Below, one piece after another: positions 9,049-17,671 of a stretch of DNA of 64,000 nucleotides. Within the stretch, counting starts at the first letter, position 1. Every line of letters begins with the position of its first letter. The stretch spans positions 1 through 64,000 of the forward strand of contig NZ_BMVB01000019.1 in the NCBI RefSeq assembly GCF_014650495.1. The letters run 5' to 3'. The stretch comes from Streptomyces cinnamoneus (GTDB lineage Bacteria > Actinomycetota > Actinomycetes > Streptomycetales > Streptomycetaceae). The notes under the pieces are model-generated. The model was not told where the DNA came from and ran no database searches. It saw nothing but the letters and a program-made list of their open reading frames with translations. Both the position numbers and the translations under genes were made by a program.

Positions 9049-9753
9049 CTACGGGCGGGGTGGGCCCGGTTGGGGGGGCACGGGGGTGTTGCCCGTGGCG
9101 CGGTCCAGGAGGCCCGTGCGGGCTGCGAGGGCTGCCGCCTCCAGGCGCGAGCCGACCCCGAGCTTCATCAGGACGCGCTGGACGTGCGTGCGGGCCGTGC
9201 TGGGCGCTATCCCCATGCCGGCCGCGATCAGCCGAGTGTCCTCGCCCTCGGCGACCCGGACCAGGACCTCGACCTCCCGCGGGGTCAGCAGCTGCAGCAG
9301 CCGGGCGCCCTCGTCGTCGGGCTGGGCCGCCGGGTTGAGCAGCTCGGCGAAGGCGCCCTGCAGCAGCTGCGGGTCCACCGCGGCCTCGCCCGCACGGGCC
9401 TTCATCATGGCGCGCTCGACGCCCTCGATCCGTTCGTTGTGGCGGACGTAGCCCGAGGCGCCGGCGGCGAACGCAGCCGCGATGCCCAGCGGGCTCGGCA
9501 CCGGCCCCAGCACGACGACCGCCACCTGCGGGCGGTCCCGCTTGATCCGGACGACGGGGTCGAAGGCTCCCGGCTCGGCCGGGGTCGCCGTGCCCAGCAG
9601 GCACACCTCGGGGGCGCGGCTGATGACCAGCTCGGCCGCCCCCGCACTCGGCGCGGCCGCGGCCAGTACGCGGTGGCCGCGCAACTTCAGTGCCGAGGCA
9701 AGGGCCTCGGCCAGCAGTCGATGGTCGTCGACCACCATGAGCCGCACGCCCAT
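9049..9753 (-). CDS. LuxR-family regulator with a degenerate (pseudo-)receiver
   Basis: A 234-residue orphan regulator. The N-terminal half has receiver-like layout (RLMVVDDHRLLAEAL), but where NarL-type proteins carry LLD it reads PEVCLLGTAT, so the phosphoacceptor Asp is Gly. The usual Thr/Ser and Lys switch residues also appear changed (VVLGPVPS; GYVRHNE). The C-terminal LuxR HTH is intact (LTPREVEVLVRVAEG ... IAPSTARTHVQRVLMKLGV). It probably works without His-Asp phosphotransfer, perhaps binding a ligand or acting constitutively. It lies upstream of galT on the same strand; any role in gal control is speculative. Confidence 0.87.
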   Translation of the reverse strand: MGVRLMVVDDHRLLAEALASALKLRGHRVLAAAAPSAGAAELVISRAPEVCLLGTATPAEPGAFDPVVRIKRDRPQVAVVVLGPVPSPLGIAAAFAAGASGYVRHNERIEGVERAMMKARAGEAAVDPQLLQGAFAELLNPAAQPDDEGARLLQLLTPREVEVLVRVAEGEDTRLIAAGMGIAPSTARTHVQRVLMKLGVGSRLEAAALAARTGLLDRATGNTPVPPQPGPPRP

Positions 9754-9889
9754 GCGCTACCCCCCTGTCGCCCGCTGCCGCCCTCTGCCGCCCGCGCAGG
9801 TCGTCCCCGGCACCCTCTTGCCCGGGAAGCTACACGCTTGTTCGACGTTCCGCGCCCCTTACCGGTGAGAAGTCCCCCGGAATGCCGAA

Positions 9890-9960
9890 ATCCCTGTCAA
9901 TCACGTGTACTTCGAGACTGAAACGGATCGTTCAGGCATGCACGCGTGATGGACAGGGAT
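9890..9960 (-). terminator. Long compound hairpin downstream of the beta-propeller gene
   Basis: ATCCCTGTCAATCACGTG at 9890-9907 is nearly complementary to CACGCGTGATGGACAGGGAT at 9941-9960 (one bulge, one mismatch). The loop itself contains a second hairpin (CTGAA(A)CG / CGTTCAG). It lies 30 nt past the stop codon at 9991 and before the 5' end of the LuxR-type gene. It is probably the transcription end of the propeller gene; there is no long U-run. Confidence 0.55.
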
Positions 9961-9990
9961 ACGGCCGGAGCGCTCCTCAAATGATCACTA

Positions 9991-11904
9991 TCAGCTGCCG
10001 CCGAAGATCATGACCGCGTACTCCTTGCCGAAGCTCACCGAGCTGGGCTTGTTGGCGTAGCTGCTGCCCATGTACAGCCGGCCCTGGGACCACAGGGCCC
10101 GGTGAAGGCCGGGCGTGAGCCTGCGCTCGCTGTCGGCCGTGTTGGCCGGATTCTTCAGCAGTACATCGGTCTTGAACGACTTGGGATCGATCCGTACCAC
10201 CTTGCCACCCGCCTTGTAGGTGGGCTCCTGGTAGGCGATGGGGTAGCCGTCCTTGTCGACGCCCAGCGGGAGCAGCGAGGAACCGGGGACGCCCTCGGCC
10301 TTCCCCTTGGACTCGCCGGTGGCCAGGTCGAAGCCGACGATCTCGTTGACGCGGCCCACCTGCTGGGCGTTGCCGCTCGCGTGCTCCTCCGAGGGGAGGT
10401 AGAGCGTGTCCTTGGTGATGGCCAGTTTCGTGCAGCCCTCGACGTCCGTGGACGGACACTTCGGCTGGAACTTGCCGTTGCCCGTGGAGATCTTGGAGAG
10501 CAGCTTGCCTTCCTTGCCGCTGTCGTCGACCGCCATGAAGTCGGAGGCGGAGCTGCCCGTGTTGTCGCCGGCGTCCAGCGCGATCACCAGCGGGTCGGTG
10601 GAGGCCACGTGCACCCACTTGAGACCGGCCGGCACCTTGAAGACCGACTTGACCGCGCCCGTCTCCGGATTGAGGGTCTGCACCTGCATCTGGGGCCGCG
10701 AGTAGTCGCCGCAGCGGCGCACGGCGACGAGCTTGGTGCCGCCGCCGTAGCCGTCGTCCCGGCAGTCCTCGCCGGGCTTGGGCTTCCACAGCTCCTTGCC
10801 GTCGGCGATCGCCCACGCGGCACCGCCGCTGGTGCCGCCCGCGGCGACGGTGCCGCCGCCGACGGTGACCGAGTTGAAGCGGACGTCCTGGTCACCGGCC
10901 TTGGCGGACTTCTGCCAGAGCTTCTCGCCCTTGTTGAGGTCGAGGGCGACGACCTGGCTGCAGGGGCCGCCGTACTTCTTGTCGGCGCTGGGCTTGCCGT
11001 CCTTGACGAGCACGGCGGTCTTGCCGTCCGCCGTCACGTGCGGGGAGGCCCAGCAGATCTCGCCGTCGAGCGGGATCTCCCACTTCTGGCCGCCGGACAG
11101 GCCGTAGCCGACGATCTTGTACACGTCGACCTTGGCGAAGACCTGGTCGGTGGTCCACAGGCCCTTGACGCTGACGAGGTCGTCGACCTTGGGCTGGTCG
11201 ACGCTGAACAGCAGCTTGGCGTCGACGGGCTGGGGCGCCGGCTTGCCGCCCTCGGCGCCGCCCTGCTTGCCGGTGTCCTGGCCGCTGGCGGCGTTGCCCT
11301 TGTCGTCGCTCTTGCCGTCGTCCTTGGTGGCGAACCAGACGCCGCCGCCGATCACGAGCACCGCTGCCACGGCGCCGCCGATGATGGCCATCATGCGCTG
11401 CTTGGCCTTGCCGCCGCCGGGTCCACCGGGGCCGCCGGGGCCACCGGCGGGCGCACCGCCGGGGAACTGGCCGGGAGGCGGCGGGTACATGCCGGGCTGC
11501 GGAGGCTGAACGGCGCCGAACGCCTGGGTGGGCATGTACGACTGTGCGGCGTTGCCCGGCGCGGGCGCTCCCGGGTAGCCGTAGCCGGCCGGCGGCGGGC
11601 TCTGCGGAGCTCCCGGCGGGGGCGGCGGGCTCTGCGGAGCTCCCGGTGGGGGCGGCGGGGTCTGGGGGGCGCCGACGGGCGGCGGGGTCTGCGGGTAGCC
11701 GTACGCCGCGCCGGCCGCGGGCGGGCCGGGCGGGGGCGGGGCCTGGGGGTAGCCGTAGGCCGGGGCGCCCGCGGGCCCGGCGGGGGGCTGGGCGGGCGGC
11801 GGTGCGCCGAAGCCGGGGGGCGGGTCCTGTGGCGCGCCGAAGCCTCCGCCCGGCTGGGCCGGCGGGCCCTGCGGCGGCTGGGGTGGCTGGGGCGGCTGTG
11901 ACAT
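9991..11904 (-). CDS. Membrane-anchored PQQ-type beta-propeller protein with proline-rich N-terminus
   Basis: A 637-residue protein of unknown function. Residues 1 to about 150 are cytoplasmic and rich in Pro, Gly, Gln and Tyr, with repeated GAPQSPPPP and YGYP(Q) units. A single transmembrane span follows (MAIIGGAVAAVLVIGGGVWF), then a linker and an extracellular domain of roughly 400 residues. That domain has repeating segments such as VVALDLNKGEKLWQKSA and WAIADGKELWKPK, typical of PQQ/WD-like propeller blades. The start at ATG 11904 is supported by GAGGAAAGCG just upstream. Family members are often annotated PQQ-binding-like but seldom shown to bind PQQ; a cell-surface binding or scaffold role is likely. 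Confidence 0.82.
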   Translation of the reverse strand: MSQPPQPPQPPQGPPAQPGGGFGAPQDPPPGFGAPPPAQPPAGPAGAPAYGYPQAPPPPGPPAAGAAYGYPQTPPPVGAPQTPPPPPGAPQSPPPPPGAPQSPPPAGYGYPGAPAPGNAAQSYMPTQAFGAVQPPQPGMYPPPPGQFPGGAPAGGPGGPGGPGGGKAKQRMMAIIGGAVAAVLVIGGGVWFATKDDGKSDDKGNAASGQDTGKQGGAEGGKPAPQPVDAKLLFSVDQPKVDDLVSVKGLWTTDQVFAKVDVYKIVGYGLSGGQKWEIPLDGEICWASPHVTADGKTAVLVKDGKPSADKKYGGPCSQVVALDLNKGEKLWQKSAKAGDQDVRFNSVTVGGGTVAAGGTSGGAAWAIADGKELWKPKPGEDCRDDGYGGGTKLVAVRRCGDYSRPQMQVQTLNPETGAVKSVFKVPAGLKWVHVASTDPLVIALDAGDNTGSSASDFMAVDDSGKEGKLLSKISTGNGKFQPKCPSTDVEGCTKLAITKDTLYLPSEEHASGNAQQVGRVNEIVGFDLATGESKGKAEGVPGSSLLPLGVDKDGYPIAYQEPTYKAGGKVVRIDPKSFKTDVLLKNPANTADSERRLTPGLHRALWSQGRLYMGSSYANKPSSVSFGKEYAVMIFGGS

Positions 11905-12017
11905 CGCTTTCCTCTTTACGCGCGGGTCCAGGGCTTGAAAGGGCTTGAACCGCATAAATCCGGCCACTGTGCGGCAGGCGAGCGGGTGTTCTTTGTACCA
12001 CCCGTCGCCGACAGCCC

Positions 12018-12060
12018 ACGGGCCGATCTCAGAGGTATCCACCACCTGAGACCGGCCCGT
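12018..12060 (-). terminator. Hairpin terminator downstream of the ABC-F gene
   Basis: ACGGGCCGATCTCAG (12018-12032) and CTGAGACCGGCCCGT (12046-12060) pair over 15 bp with one G-U/A-C type irregularity and a 13-nt loop, 38 nt past the ABC-F stop. This is the usual Streptomyces terminator form without a long U tract. Confidence 0.75.
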
Positions 12061-12098
12061 GACGAGACTGTTGCGCCCTGGGGCGACCTGACGATTCG

Positions 12099-13904
12099 TC
12101 AGGCGTCTTCGGCCAGTTCCAGCCAGCGCATCTCCAGCTCCTCGCGCTCGGCGGCCAGTTCGCGCAGCTCGGCGTCCAGCTTGGCGACGGCCTCGAAGTC
12201 GGTGGCCTGCTCGGCGATGCGCGCGTGCAGCTTGGCCTCCTGCTCGCTGATGCGGTCGAGGCGGCGCTCGATCTTCTGCAGCTCCTTCTTCGCGGCCCGG
12301 GCGTCCGCGGCCGGCTTCGCCTTGGCGGCGGCCGGGGCCGCGGCGGGGGCGGCCGGGGCGGCTGCCTCGATGACGCGCTGACGGCGCTCCAGGTACTCGT
12401 CCAGGCCGCGCGGCAGCATCCGCAGGGCGCGGTCGCCGAGCAGCGCGAAGACGCGGTCGGTGGTGCGCTCGACGAAGTACCGGTCGTGGCTGATGACGAC
12501 CATCGAGCCGGGCCAGCCGTCGAGGAGGTCCTCCAGCTGCGTCAGCGTCTCGATGTCGAGGTCGTTCGTCGGCTCGTCGAGGAAGAGGACGTTGGGCTCG
12601 TCCATCAGCAGCCGCAGGATCTGCAGGCGTCGCCGCTCACCGCCGGAGAGGTCGCCGACCGGCGTCCACTGCTTCTCCTTGGTGAAACCGAACTTCTCGC
12701 ACAGCTGCCCCGCCGTCATCTCCCGGCCCTTGCCGAGGTCCACGCGGTCGCGCACCTGCTGCACGGCCTCCAGGACGCGCTTGGTGGGGTCGAGCTCGGC
12801 GACCTCCTGCGAGAGGTAGGCCAGTTTGACGGTCTTGCCGACGACGACCTTGCCCGCCGCGGGCTGCTTCTCGCCCTGGGTGCGGGCCGCCTCGGCGAGG
12901 GTGCGCAGCAGCGAGGTCTTGCCCGCGCCGTTGACGCCGACGAGGCCGATGCGGTCGCCGGGGCCCAGCTGCCACGTCAGGTGCTCGATGAGCGCCTTGG
13001 GGCCGGCCTGGACGGTGACGTTCTCCAGCTCGAAGACCGTGCGGCCCAGGCGGGAGCTGGCGAACTTCATCAGCTCGGAGCTGTCGCGCGGCGGCGGGAC
13101 GTCCGCGATGAGCTCGTTGGCCGCCTCGATGCGGAAGCGGGGCTTGCTGGTGCGGGCCGGGGCACCGCGGCGCAGCCAGGCGAGCTCCTTGCGCATCAGG
13201 TTCTGGCGCTTGGCCTCCTCGGTCGCGGCGATCCGCTCCCGTTCGGCGCGCGCGAAGACGTAGTCGCTGTAGCCGCCCTCGTACTCGTGGACCGCTCCGC
13301 GCTGCACGTCCCACATGCGGGTGCAGACCTGGTCGAGGAACCACCGGTCGTGGGTGACGCACACCAGCGCCGAACGGCGGGCCTGCAGGTGGCCCGCCAG
13401 CCAGGAGATGCCCTCCACGTCGAGGTGGTTGGTGGGCTCGTCCAGGACGATCATGTCCTGGTCGGCGATCAGCAGCTTGGCGAGCGCGATGCGGCGGCGC
13501 TCGCCGCCGGAGAGCGGGCCGATGACGGTGTCCAGGCCCTGCGGGAAGGCCGGCAGGTCGAGCCCGCCGAACAGCCCGGTCAGCACGTCGCGGATCTTGG
13601 CGTTGCCCGCCCACTCGTGGTCGGCCATGTCCCCGATGACCTCGTGCCGCACGGTGGCGGCCGGGTCGAGGGAGTCGTGCTGGGTGAGCACGCCGAGCCG
13701 CACGTGGCCGGCGTGGGTGACGCGGCCCTTGTCGGCCTCCTCCAGCTTGGCGAGGATGCGGATGAGGGTGGTCTTGCCGTCACCGTTGCGGCCGACCACG
13801 CCGATCCGGTCGCCCTCGTTCACGCCGAGGGAGATGCCGTCGAGCAGCGCACGCGTGCCGTACACCTTCTCGACGGCTTCCAGATTGACCAGGTTGGCTG
13901 CCAT
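12099..13904 (-). CDS. ABC-F family ATPase (ribosome-associated, Uup-like)
   Basis: A soluble protein of 601 residues with two ATPase cassettes and no membrane spans. It has Walker A GRNGDGKTTL near residue 37 and GVNGAGKTSLL near 350. The signature LSGGERRRIALA is followed by LDEPTNHLD in the first half, and LSGGERRRLQIL by LDEPTNDLD in the second. A C-terminal alpha-helical coiled coil of about 65 residues (KELQKIERRLDRISEQEAKL onward) resembles the Uup-type tail. ABC-F proteins act on the ribosome in translation or antibiotic resistance; the class suits a housekeeping factor but resistance cannot be excluded. The ATG at 13904 matches the family start MxxNLVNLE. Confidence 0.9.
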   Translation of the reverse strand: MAANLVNLEAVEKVYGTRALLDGISLGVNEGDRIGVVGRNGDGKTTLIRILAKLEEADKGRVTHAGHVRLGVLTQHDSLDPAATVRHEVIGDMADHEWAGNAKIRDVLTGLFGGLDLPAFPQGLDTVIGPLSGGERRRIALAKLLIADQDMIVLDEPTNHLDVEGISWLAGHLQARRSALVCVTHDRWFLDQVCTRMWDVQRGAVHEYEGGYSDYVFARAERERIAATEEAKRQNLMRKELAWLRRGAPARTSKPRFRIEAANELIADVPPPRDSSELMKFASSRLGRTVFELENVTVQAGPKALIEHLTWQLGPGDRIGLVGVNGAGKTSLLRTLAEAARTQGEKQPAAGKVVVGKTVKLAYLSQEVAELDPTKRVLEAVQQVRDRVDLGKGREMTAGQLCEKFGFTKEKQWTPVGDLSGGERRRLQILRLLMDEPNVLFLDEPTNDLDIETLTQLEDLLDGWPGSMVVISHDRYFVERTTDRVFALLGDRALRMLPRGLDEYLERRQRVIEAAAPAAPAAAPAAAKAKPAADARAAKKELQKIERRLDRISEQEAKLHARIAEQATDFEAVAKLDAELRELAAEREELEMRWLELAEDA

Positions 13905-13970
13905 GCCGCTCCTTGCTCGTGGGACTGCTTCCAGGATCCCACGCCCGGGCGGGGGCCCGGACTCAGGCCC

Positions 13971-14020
13971 GGGCCGCCTCCACCGGGCGGGCCCGCAGGG
14001 CGGCCCGGCGGAGGCGGCCC
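13971..14020 (-). terminator. Nested hairpin terminator downstream of the SGNH hydrolase gene
   Basis: GGGCCGCCTCC (13971-13981) pairs perfectly with GGAGGCGGCCC (14010-14020), and an inner CCGGGC/GCCCGG stem lies inside. It starts 12 nt beyond the stop at 14032. Confidence 0.7.
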
Positions 14021-14031
14021 GGCGGTGGGAG

Positions 14032-15648
14032 TCAGATGCGGACGGCGGAGCCGCGTCCCGCGCCCTCGGCGATGCGGCCCCAGCTCGTCCAGCCGCCGCG
14101 GCCGTCACCGCCGTCGTTGATCCAGACGCGGACGGCGCCGCTCTCGTCGACGACGGTGTAGTCGGCCTTGCCGTCGCCGTTGACGTCGGCGAAGCGCACC
14201 TGGGAGGCGGGGGCGCCGACACCCCCGGCGATGCGGCCCCAGCCGGTCCAGCCGCCGCGACCGTCACCACCGTCGTTGATCCAGACGCGGACGCCGCCGT
14301 TCTCGTCGAGCGCGAGGTAGTCGGCCCTGCCGTCGCCGTTGACGTCGGCGAAGCGCACCTTGTCGCCGCCCACCCCGACACCGGCGGCGATCCGGCCGTA
14401 CTCGCCCCAGCCGCCGCGGCCGTCACCGCCCTTGTTCACCCAGGCCCGGACGGCGCCGCTCTCATCCACGACGGTGTAGTCGGCCTTGCCGTCGCCGTCG
14501 ACGTCGGCGAAGCGCACCTGGGAGGCGGGGGCGCCGACACCCCCGGCGATGCGGCCCCAGCTCGTCCAGCCGCCGCGACCGTCACCGCCCTCGTTGATCC
14601 ACGCCCGGACGCCGCCGTTCTCGTCGAGCGCGAGGTAGTCGGCCCTGCCGTCGCCGTTGACGTCGGCGAAGCGCACCTTGTCACCGCCCACCCCGACACC
14701 GGCGGCGATCCGGCCGTACTCGCCCCAGCCGCCGCGGCCGTCACCGCCCTTGTTCACCCAGGCCCGGACGGCGCCGCCCTCGTCCACCACCAGGTAGTCG
14801 GCCTTGCCGTCGCCGTCGACGTCGACCCGGTAGTCACCCAGGGTGACGCTGCGGGGCGGGGCGGGCCTGATGTCGACGTGCTCGCGGATCCAGCCGTCGG
14901 CGGCGGCCCGGGCGATGCCCCCGTAGAAGGCGTCGGCCATTTTCGTGAAGCCGGCGTCATTGGGGTGGAGCTTGTCGGTGAGGTCCCCGGCGGTGACCGC
15001 CGCCATGTCGACGAAGCCGACGTTCAGGCCCTTTTCGCGTCGCTCGGCGACCAGCCGGGGCACGGCGGCATTGAACTTCTCGACGCGCTTTTGTCCCGCG
15101 GCGTCGCGAGTGGGCACCAGCGAAGAGACGAGGACGGTCATGTGGGGGGCCGCGGAAGTGATCCGGTCGACGAGTGCGCCGAGCCGGGCGGGGGCCGCCT
15201 CGGCATCGGTGTTCCGGTCCATATCGTTGGTGCCGATATTCAGCAGCACCACGTTGGGATTGGCGGCGGGGAGCCACCGTTCGATGTTCTCGGACAGCTC
15301 GCCGATCTGCCAGCCGGAATGCCCTTCGTGATCCGCGCCCTGGGACCGTACGGAACCCACGAATTGCAGGTTTCCGGCGTGCGGGACGAGCCGGTTGCGG
15401 AGCTCGGCGCGGTAGCCGTTGCCGGTGGAGCTGCCGGCGCCGAGGGTGATGGAGTCACCCAGCGGCATCACCGCGAGCCGCGGCACCTTCCAGTTCTGCT
15501 GGTCGGCGGGGGTGGCGCCCGCGGCGTACGCGGCCGGAGCGGCGACGACGGCCGTCGCGGCGGTCGCGGGGACCGTCATGAGGGCGGTCGCCATGACGGG
15601 CACGGCCAGGCGGGCGGCGATACCGCGGCGGGAGGGGGTTGCGCGCAT
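14032..15648 (-). CDS. Secreted SGNH/GDSL hydrolase with five C-terminal Asp/Gly repeats
   Basis: A 538-residue exported protein. It has a Sec-type signal peptide (about residues 1-43, basic start then an Ala-rich core ending AAYAA). The SGNH hydrolase domain covers about residues 50-265, with block I LGDSITLG, block III IGTNDMD and the Asp/His pair in DKLHPNDAG; it is probably an esterase or lipase-like enzyme. The rest is five tandem repeats of about 53 residues, each beginning DVNGDGKADY or similar, of the FG-GAP/VCBS calcium-binding kind. Repeats alternate in two subtypes (A-B-A-B-A), so the DNA is also repeated every 318 bp. The divergent gene at 15980 carries the same module. Substrate unknown. 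Confidence 0.88.
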   Translation of the reverse strand: MRATPSRRGIAARLAVPVMATALMTVPATAATAVVAAPAAYAAGATPADQQNWKVPRLAVMPLGDSITLGAGSSTGNGYRAELRNRLVPHAGNLQFVGSVRSQGADHEGHSGWQIGELSENIERWLPAANPNVVLLNIGTNDMDRNTDAEAAPARLGALVDRITSAAPHMTVLVSSLVPTRDAAGQKRVEKFNAAVPRLVAERREKGLNVGFVDMAAVTAGDLTDKLHPNDAGFTKMADAFYGGIARAAADGWIREHVDIRPAPPRSVTLGDYRVDVDGDGKADYLVVDEGGAVRAWVNKGGDGRGGWGEYGRIAAGVGVGGDKVRFADVNGDGRADYLALDENGGVRAWINEGGDGRGGWTSWGRIAGGVGAPASQVRFADVDGDGKADYTVVDESGAVRAWVNKGGDGRGGWGEYGRIAAGVGVGGDKVRFADVNGDGRADYLALDENGGVRVWINDGGDGRGGWTGWGRIAGGVGAPASQVRFADVNGDGKADYTVVDESGAVRVWINDGGDGRGGWTSWGRIAEGAGRGSAVRI

Positions 15649-15979
15649 CTTTGTTCCGTGACTCTGTGTCAGGGCTGCCTTTGCGGCTGCCATTCCGGCT
15701 CTGTGGCTTTGTCGTGTCACAGAGGCGCTCATTGTCACTTACTTTGATCAATGCGAGCCCGCCTTCCCGGCGTGGTGTTCGCCTCCCACCCATTTTACGG
15801 AAGCCGGAATTCCGCATTCCGCATTCCGTCGTCCCATCGTCGGCACCATCGGCCGACCAGGTGATACGTTCTCGCTGCACCCCGAAGTCGATCATGCGCT
15901 CCTCCGGGCGCCATTTCGTCGTTCCCTCTCCCGGGGCTTTGATCGTGCAGTGAATTCCCGAGCAGAAAGAAAAAGCCAC
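15649..15979. promoter_or_regulatory. Divergent promoter region of the two repeat-bearing secreted proteins
   Basis: A 331-bp interval that is less GC-rich than its surroundings. It must hold both promoters. I see a triple ATTCCGC direct repeat around 15810-15830 and a CTCTGTG/CACAGAG dyad near 15700-15730, but no promoter hexamers I would defend. Confidence 0.4.
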
Positions 15980-17566
15980 ATGACTGCTGGACGTCCGCGC
16001 GCCGCGTGGGTGACCGGGCTCCTCGCGACCGCGGTCACGGCGGGCCTGCTGACCGCCTCCCCCGCGAACGCGATCGTCGGGGAGACGGCCGCCAAGGACT
16101 CCTACGCGTTCACCGCGAAGCTGGACATCGGCGGTAAGCGCAGCTGCTCGGCCGCCCTGGTGGAGCGGCAGTGGCTGATCACCTCCGCCAGCTGCTTCGC
16201 CGAGCCCGCCGCCCGGGACGCGAAGATCGCCGCAGGGGCCCCCGCGCTGAGGACGACGGCCACCATCGGCCGCACGGACCTCTCGCAGGGCACCGGCAGC
16301 GTGGTGGACGTGGTCGAGCTCGTGCCGCGCGAGGACCGCGACCTGGTGATGGCCAAGCTGGCCCGCCCGGTCACCGGCGTCACCCCCGTCGCCCTCGCCA
16401 CCACCGCCCCGGCGCCGGGCGAGGAGCTGCGCAAGACCGGCTACGGGCGCACCAAGGACGAGTGGGTGCCCAACACCCTGCACACGGCGGCCTTCACCGT
16501 CGGCACGGTGAACGCCACGTCCCTCGGCCTCGCCGGCAAGTCCGCCGGCGCGGCCGTGTGCCAGGGCGACGGCGGCGGCCCGGCGTTCCGGGAGGCCGGG
16601 GGCCGCATCGAGCTGGTGGGCGTCAACAGCCGGGCGTGGCGCGGCGGCTGCCTGGGCACCGACGCCAAGGAGACCCGCACGGGCGCCGTCGACACCCGTA
16701 CCGACGACCTGGCCGACTGGGCGCGGCAGACCGTCGAGAGCCGTCGCCGTACGCCGCTGGGCGACTACCGGGTCGACTTCAACGGTGACGGCAAGGCCGA
16801 CTACGTCGTCGTCGACGACAACAGCGCCGTCACCGTGTGGGTCAACAACGGCGGAGACGGCCGCGGCGGCTGGAACGAGTGGGGCCGGGTGGCCGAGGGC
16901 GTCGGTGTCACCGGCGACAAGGTGCGCTTCGCCGACGTCAACGGTGACCGCAAGGCCGACTACATCGCCGTCGACGACAAGGGCGGCCTGCACGCCTGGA
17001 TCAACAACGGCGGCGACGGCCGCGGCGGCTGGAACGACTGGGGCATGATCGCGGCCGGCGTCGGTGTGACCGCCGACAAGGTGCGCCTCGCCGACATCAA
17101 CGGCGACGGCAAGGCCGACTACATCGCCGTCGACGACAAGGGCGGCCTGCGCGTCTGGCTCAACAACGGTGGTGACGGCCGCGGCGGCTGGAGCGAGTAC
17201 GGCCAGATAGCGTCCGGTGTGGGCGTGAGCGCCGACAAGGTGCGCCTCGCCGACGTCAACGGTGACCGCAAGGCCGACTACATCGCCGTCGACGACAAGG
17301 GCGGCCTGCACGCCTGGATCAACAACGGCGGCGACGGCCGCGGCGGCTGGAACGACTGGGGCATGATCGCGGCCGGCGTCGGTGTGACCGCCGACAAGGT
17401 GCGCCTCGCCGACATCAACGGCGACGGCAAGGCCGACTACACCGTGGTGGACGACAACGGTGCCGTCCGCGTCTGGCTCAACAACGGCGGCGACGGGCGC
17501 GGCGGCTGGACCGGCTTGGGCCGCATCGCCGAGGGCGCCGGATACGGCTACACCGTCCGCATCTGA
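15980..17566 (+). CDS. Secreted trypsin-fold pseudoprotease with five C-terminal Asp/Gly repeats
   Basis: A 528-residue exported protein with a signal peptide ending near TASPANA (residue 31) and then the mature-trypsin-like start IVGE. The S1 fold is recognisable, but two catalytic residues are replaced. The histidine motif reads WLITSASCF (Ser for His) and the serine motif reads CQGDGGGPAF (Gly for Ser); the Asp is kept in DRDLVMAKL. It should therefore not cleave peptides and more likely binds ligands. From about residue 265, five repeats of about 53 residues (DVNGDRKADYIAVDD type) match those of the divergent SGNH hydrolase. The start at ATG 15980 gives the best signal peptide; a GTG at 15950 is an alternative. 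Confidence 0.87.
   Translation: MTAGRPRAAWVTGLLATAVTAGLLTASPANAIVGETAAKDSYAFTAKLDIGGKRSCSAALVERQWLITSASCFAEPAARDAKIAAGAPALRTTATIGRTDLSQGTGSVVDVVELVPREDRDLVMAKLARPVTGVTPVALATTAPAPGEELRKTGYGRTKDEWVPNTLHTAAFTVGTVNATSLGLAGKSAGAAVCQGDGGGPAFREAGGRIELVGVNSRAWRGGCLGTDAKETRTGAVDTRTDDLADWARQTVESRRRTPLGDYRVDFNGDGKADYVVVDDNSAVTVWVNNGGDGRGGWNEWGRVAEGVGVTGDKVRFADVNGDRKADYIAVDDKGGLHAWINNGGDGRGGWNDWGMIAAGVGVTADKVRLADINGDGKADYIAVDDKGGLRVWLNNGGDGRGGWSEYGQIASGVGVSADKVRLADVNGDRKADYIAVDDKGGLHAWINNGGDGRGGWNDWGMIAAGVGVTADKVRLADINGDGKADYTVVDDNGAVRVWLNNGGDGRGGWTGLGRIAEGAGYGYTVRI
16929..17441 (+). repeat. 195-bp perfect direct repeat inside the pseudoprotease gene
   Basis: Bases 16929-17123 and 17247-17441 are identical by eye over about 195 bp at an offset of 318 bp (two protein repeats). 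Neighbouring repeats in the same array differ at many synonymous sites, so this pair reflects recent duplication or gene conversion. Confidence 0.85.
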
Positions 17567-17596
17567 CCCTCCGGGGGCGCGCACGGGAAACACAGC

Positions 17597-17634
17597 GAAG
17601 CGGCGCAGGTGCCCGAGGGCACCTGCGCCGCTTC
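17597..17634. terminator. Bidirectional hairpin terminator between convergent genes
   Basis: GAAGCGGCGCAGGTGCC (17597-17613) and its exact complement at 17618-17634 form a 17-bp stem with a CGAG loop. It lies between the pseudoprotease gene (plus) and ispE (minus) and can serve both. Confidence 0.9.
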
Positions 17635-17671
17635 CCGTTCGCTCTGACGGCCTCTGCGGCCCCTTGCGGCC

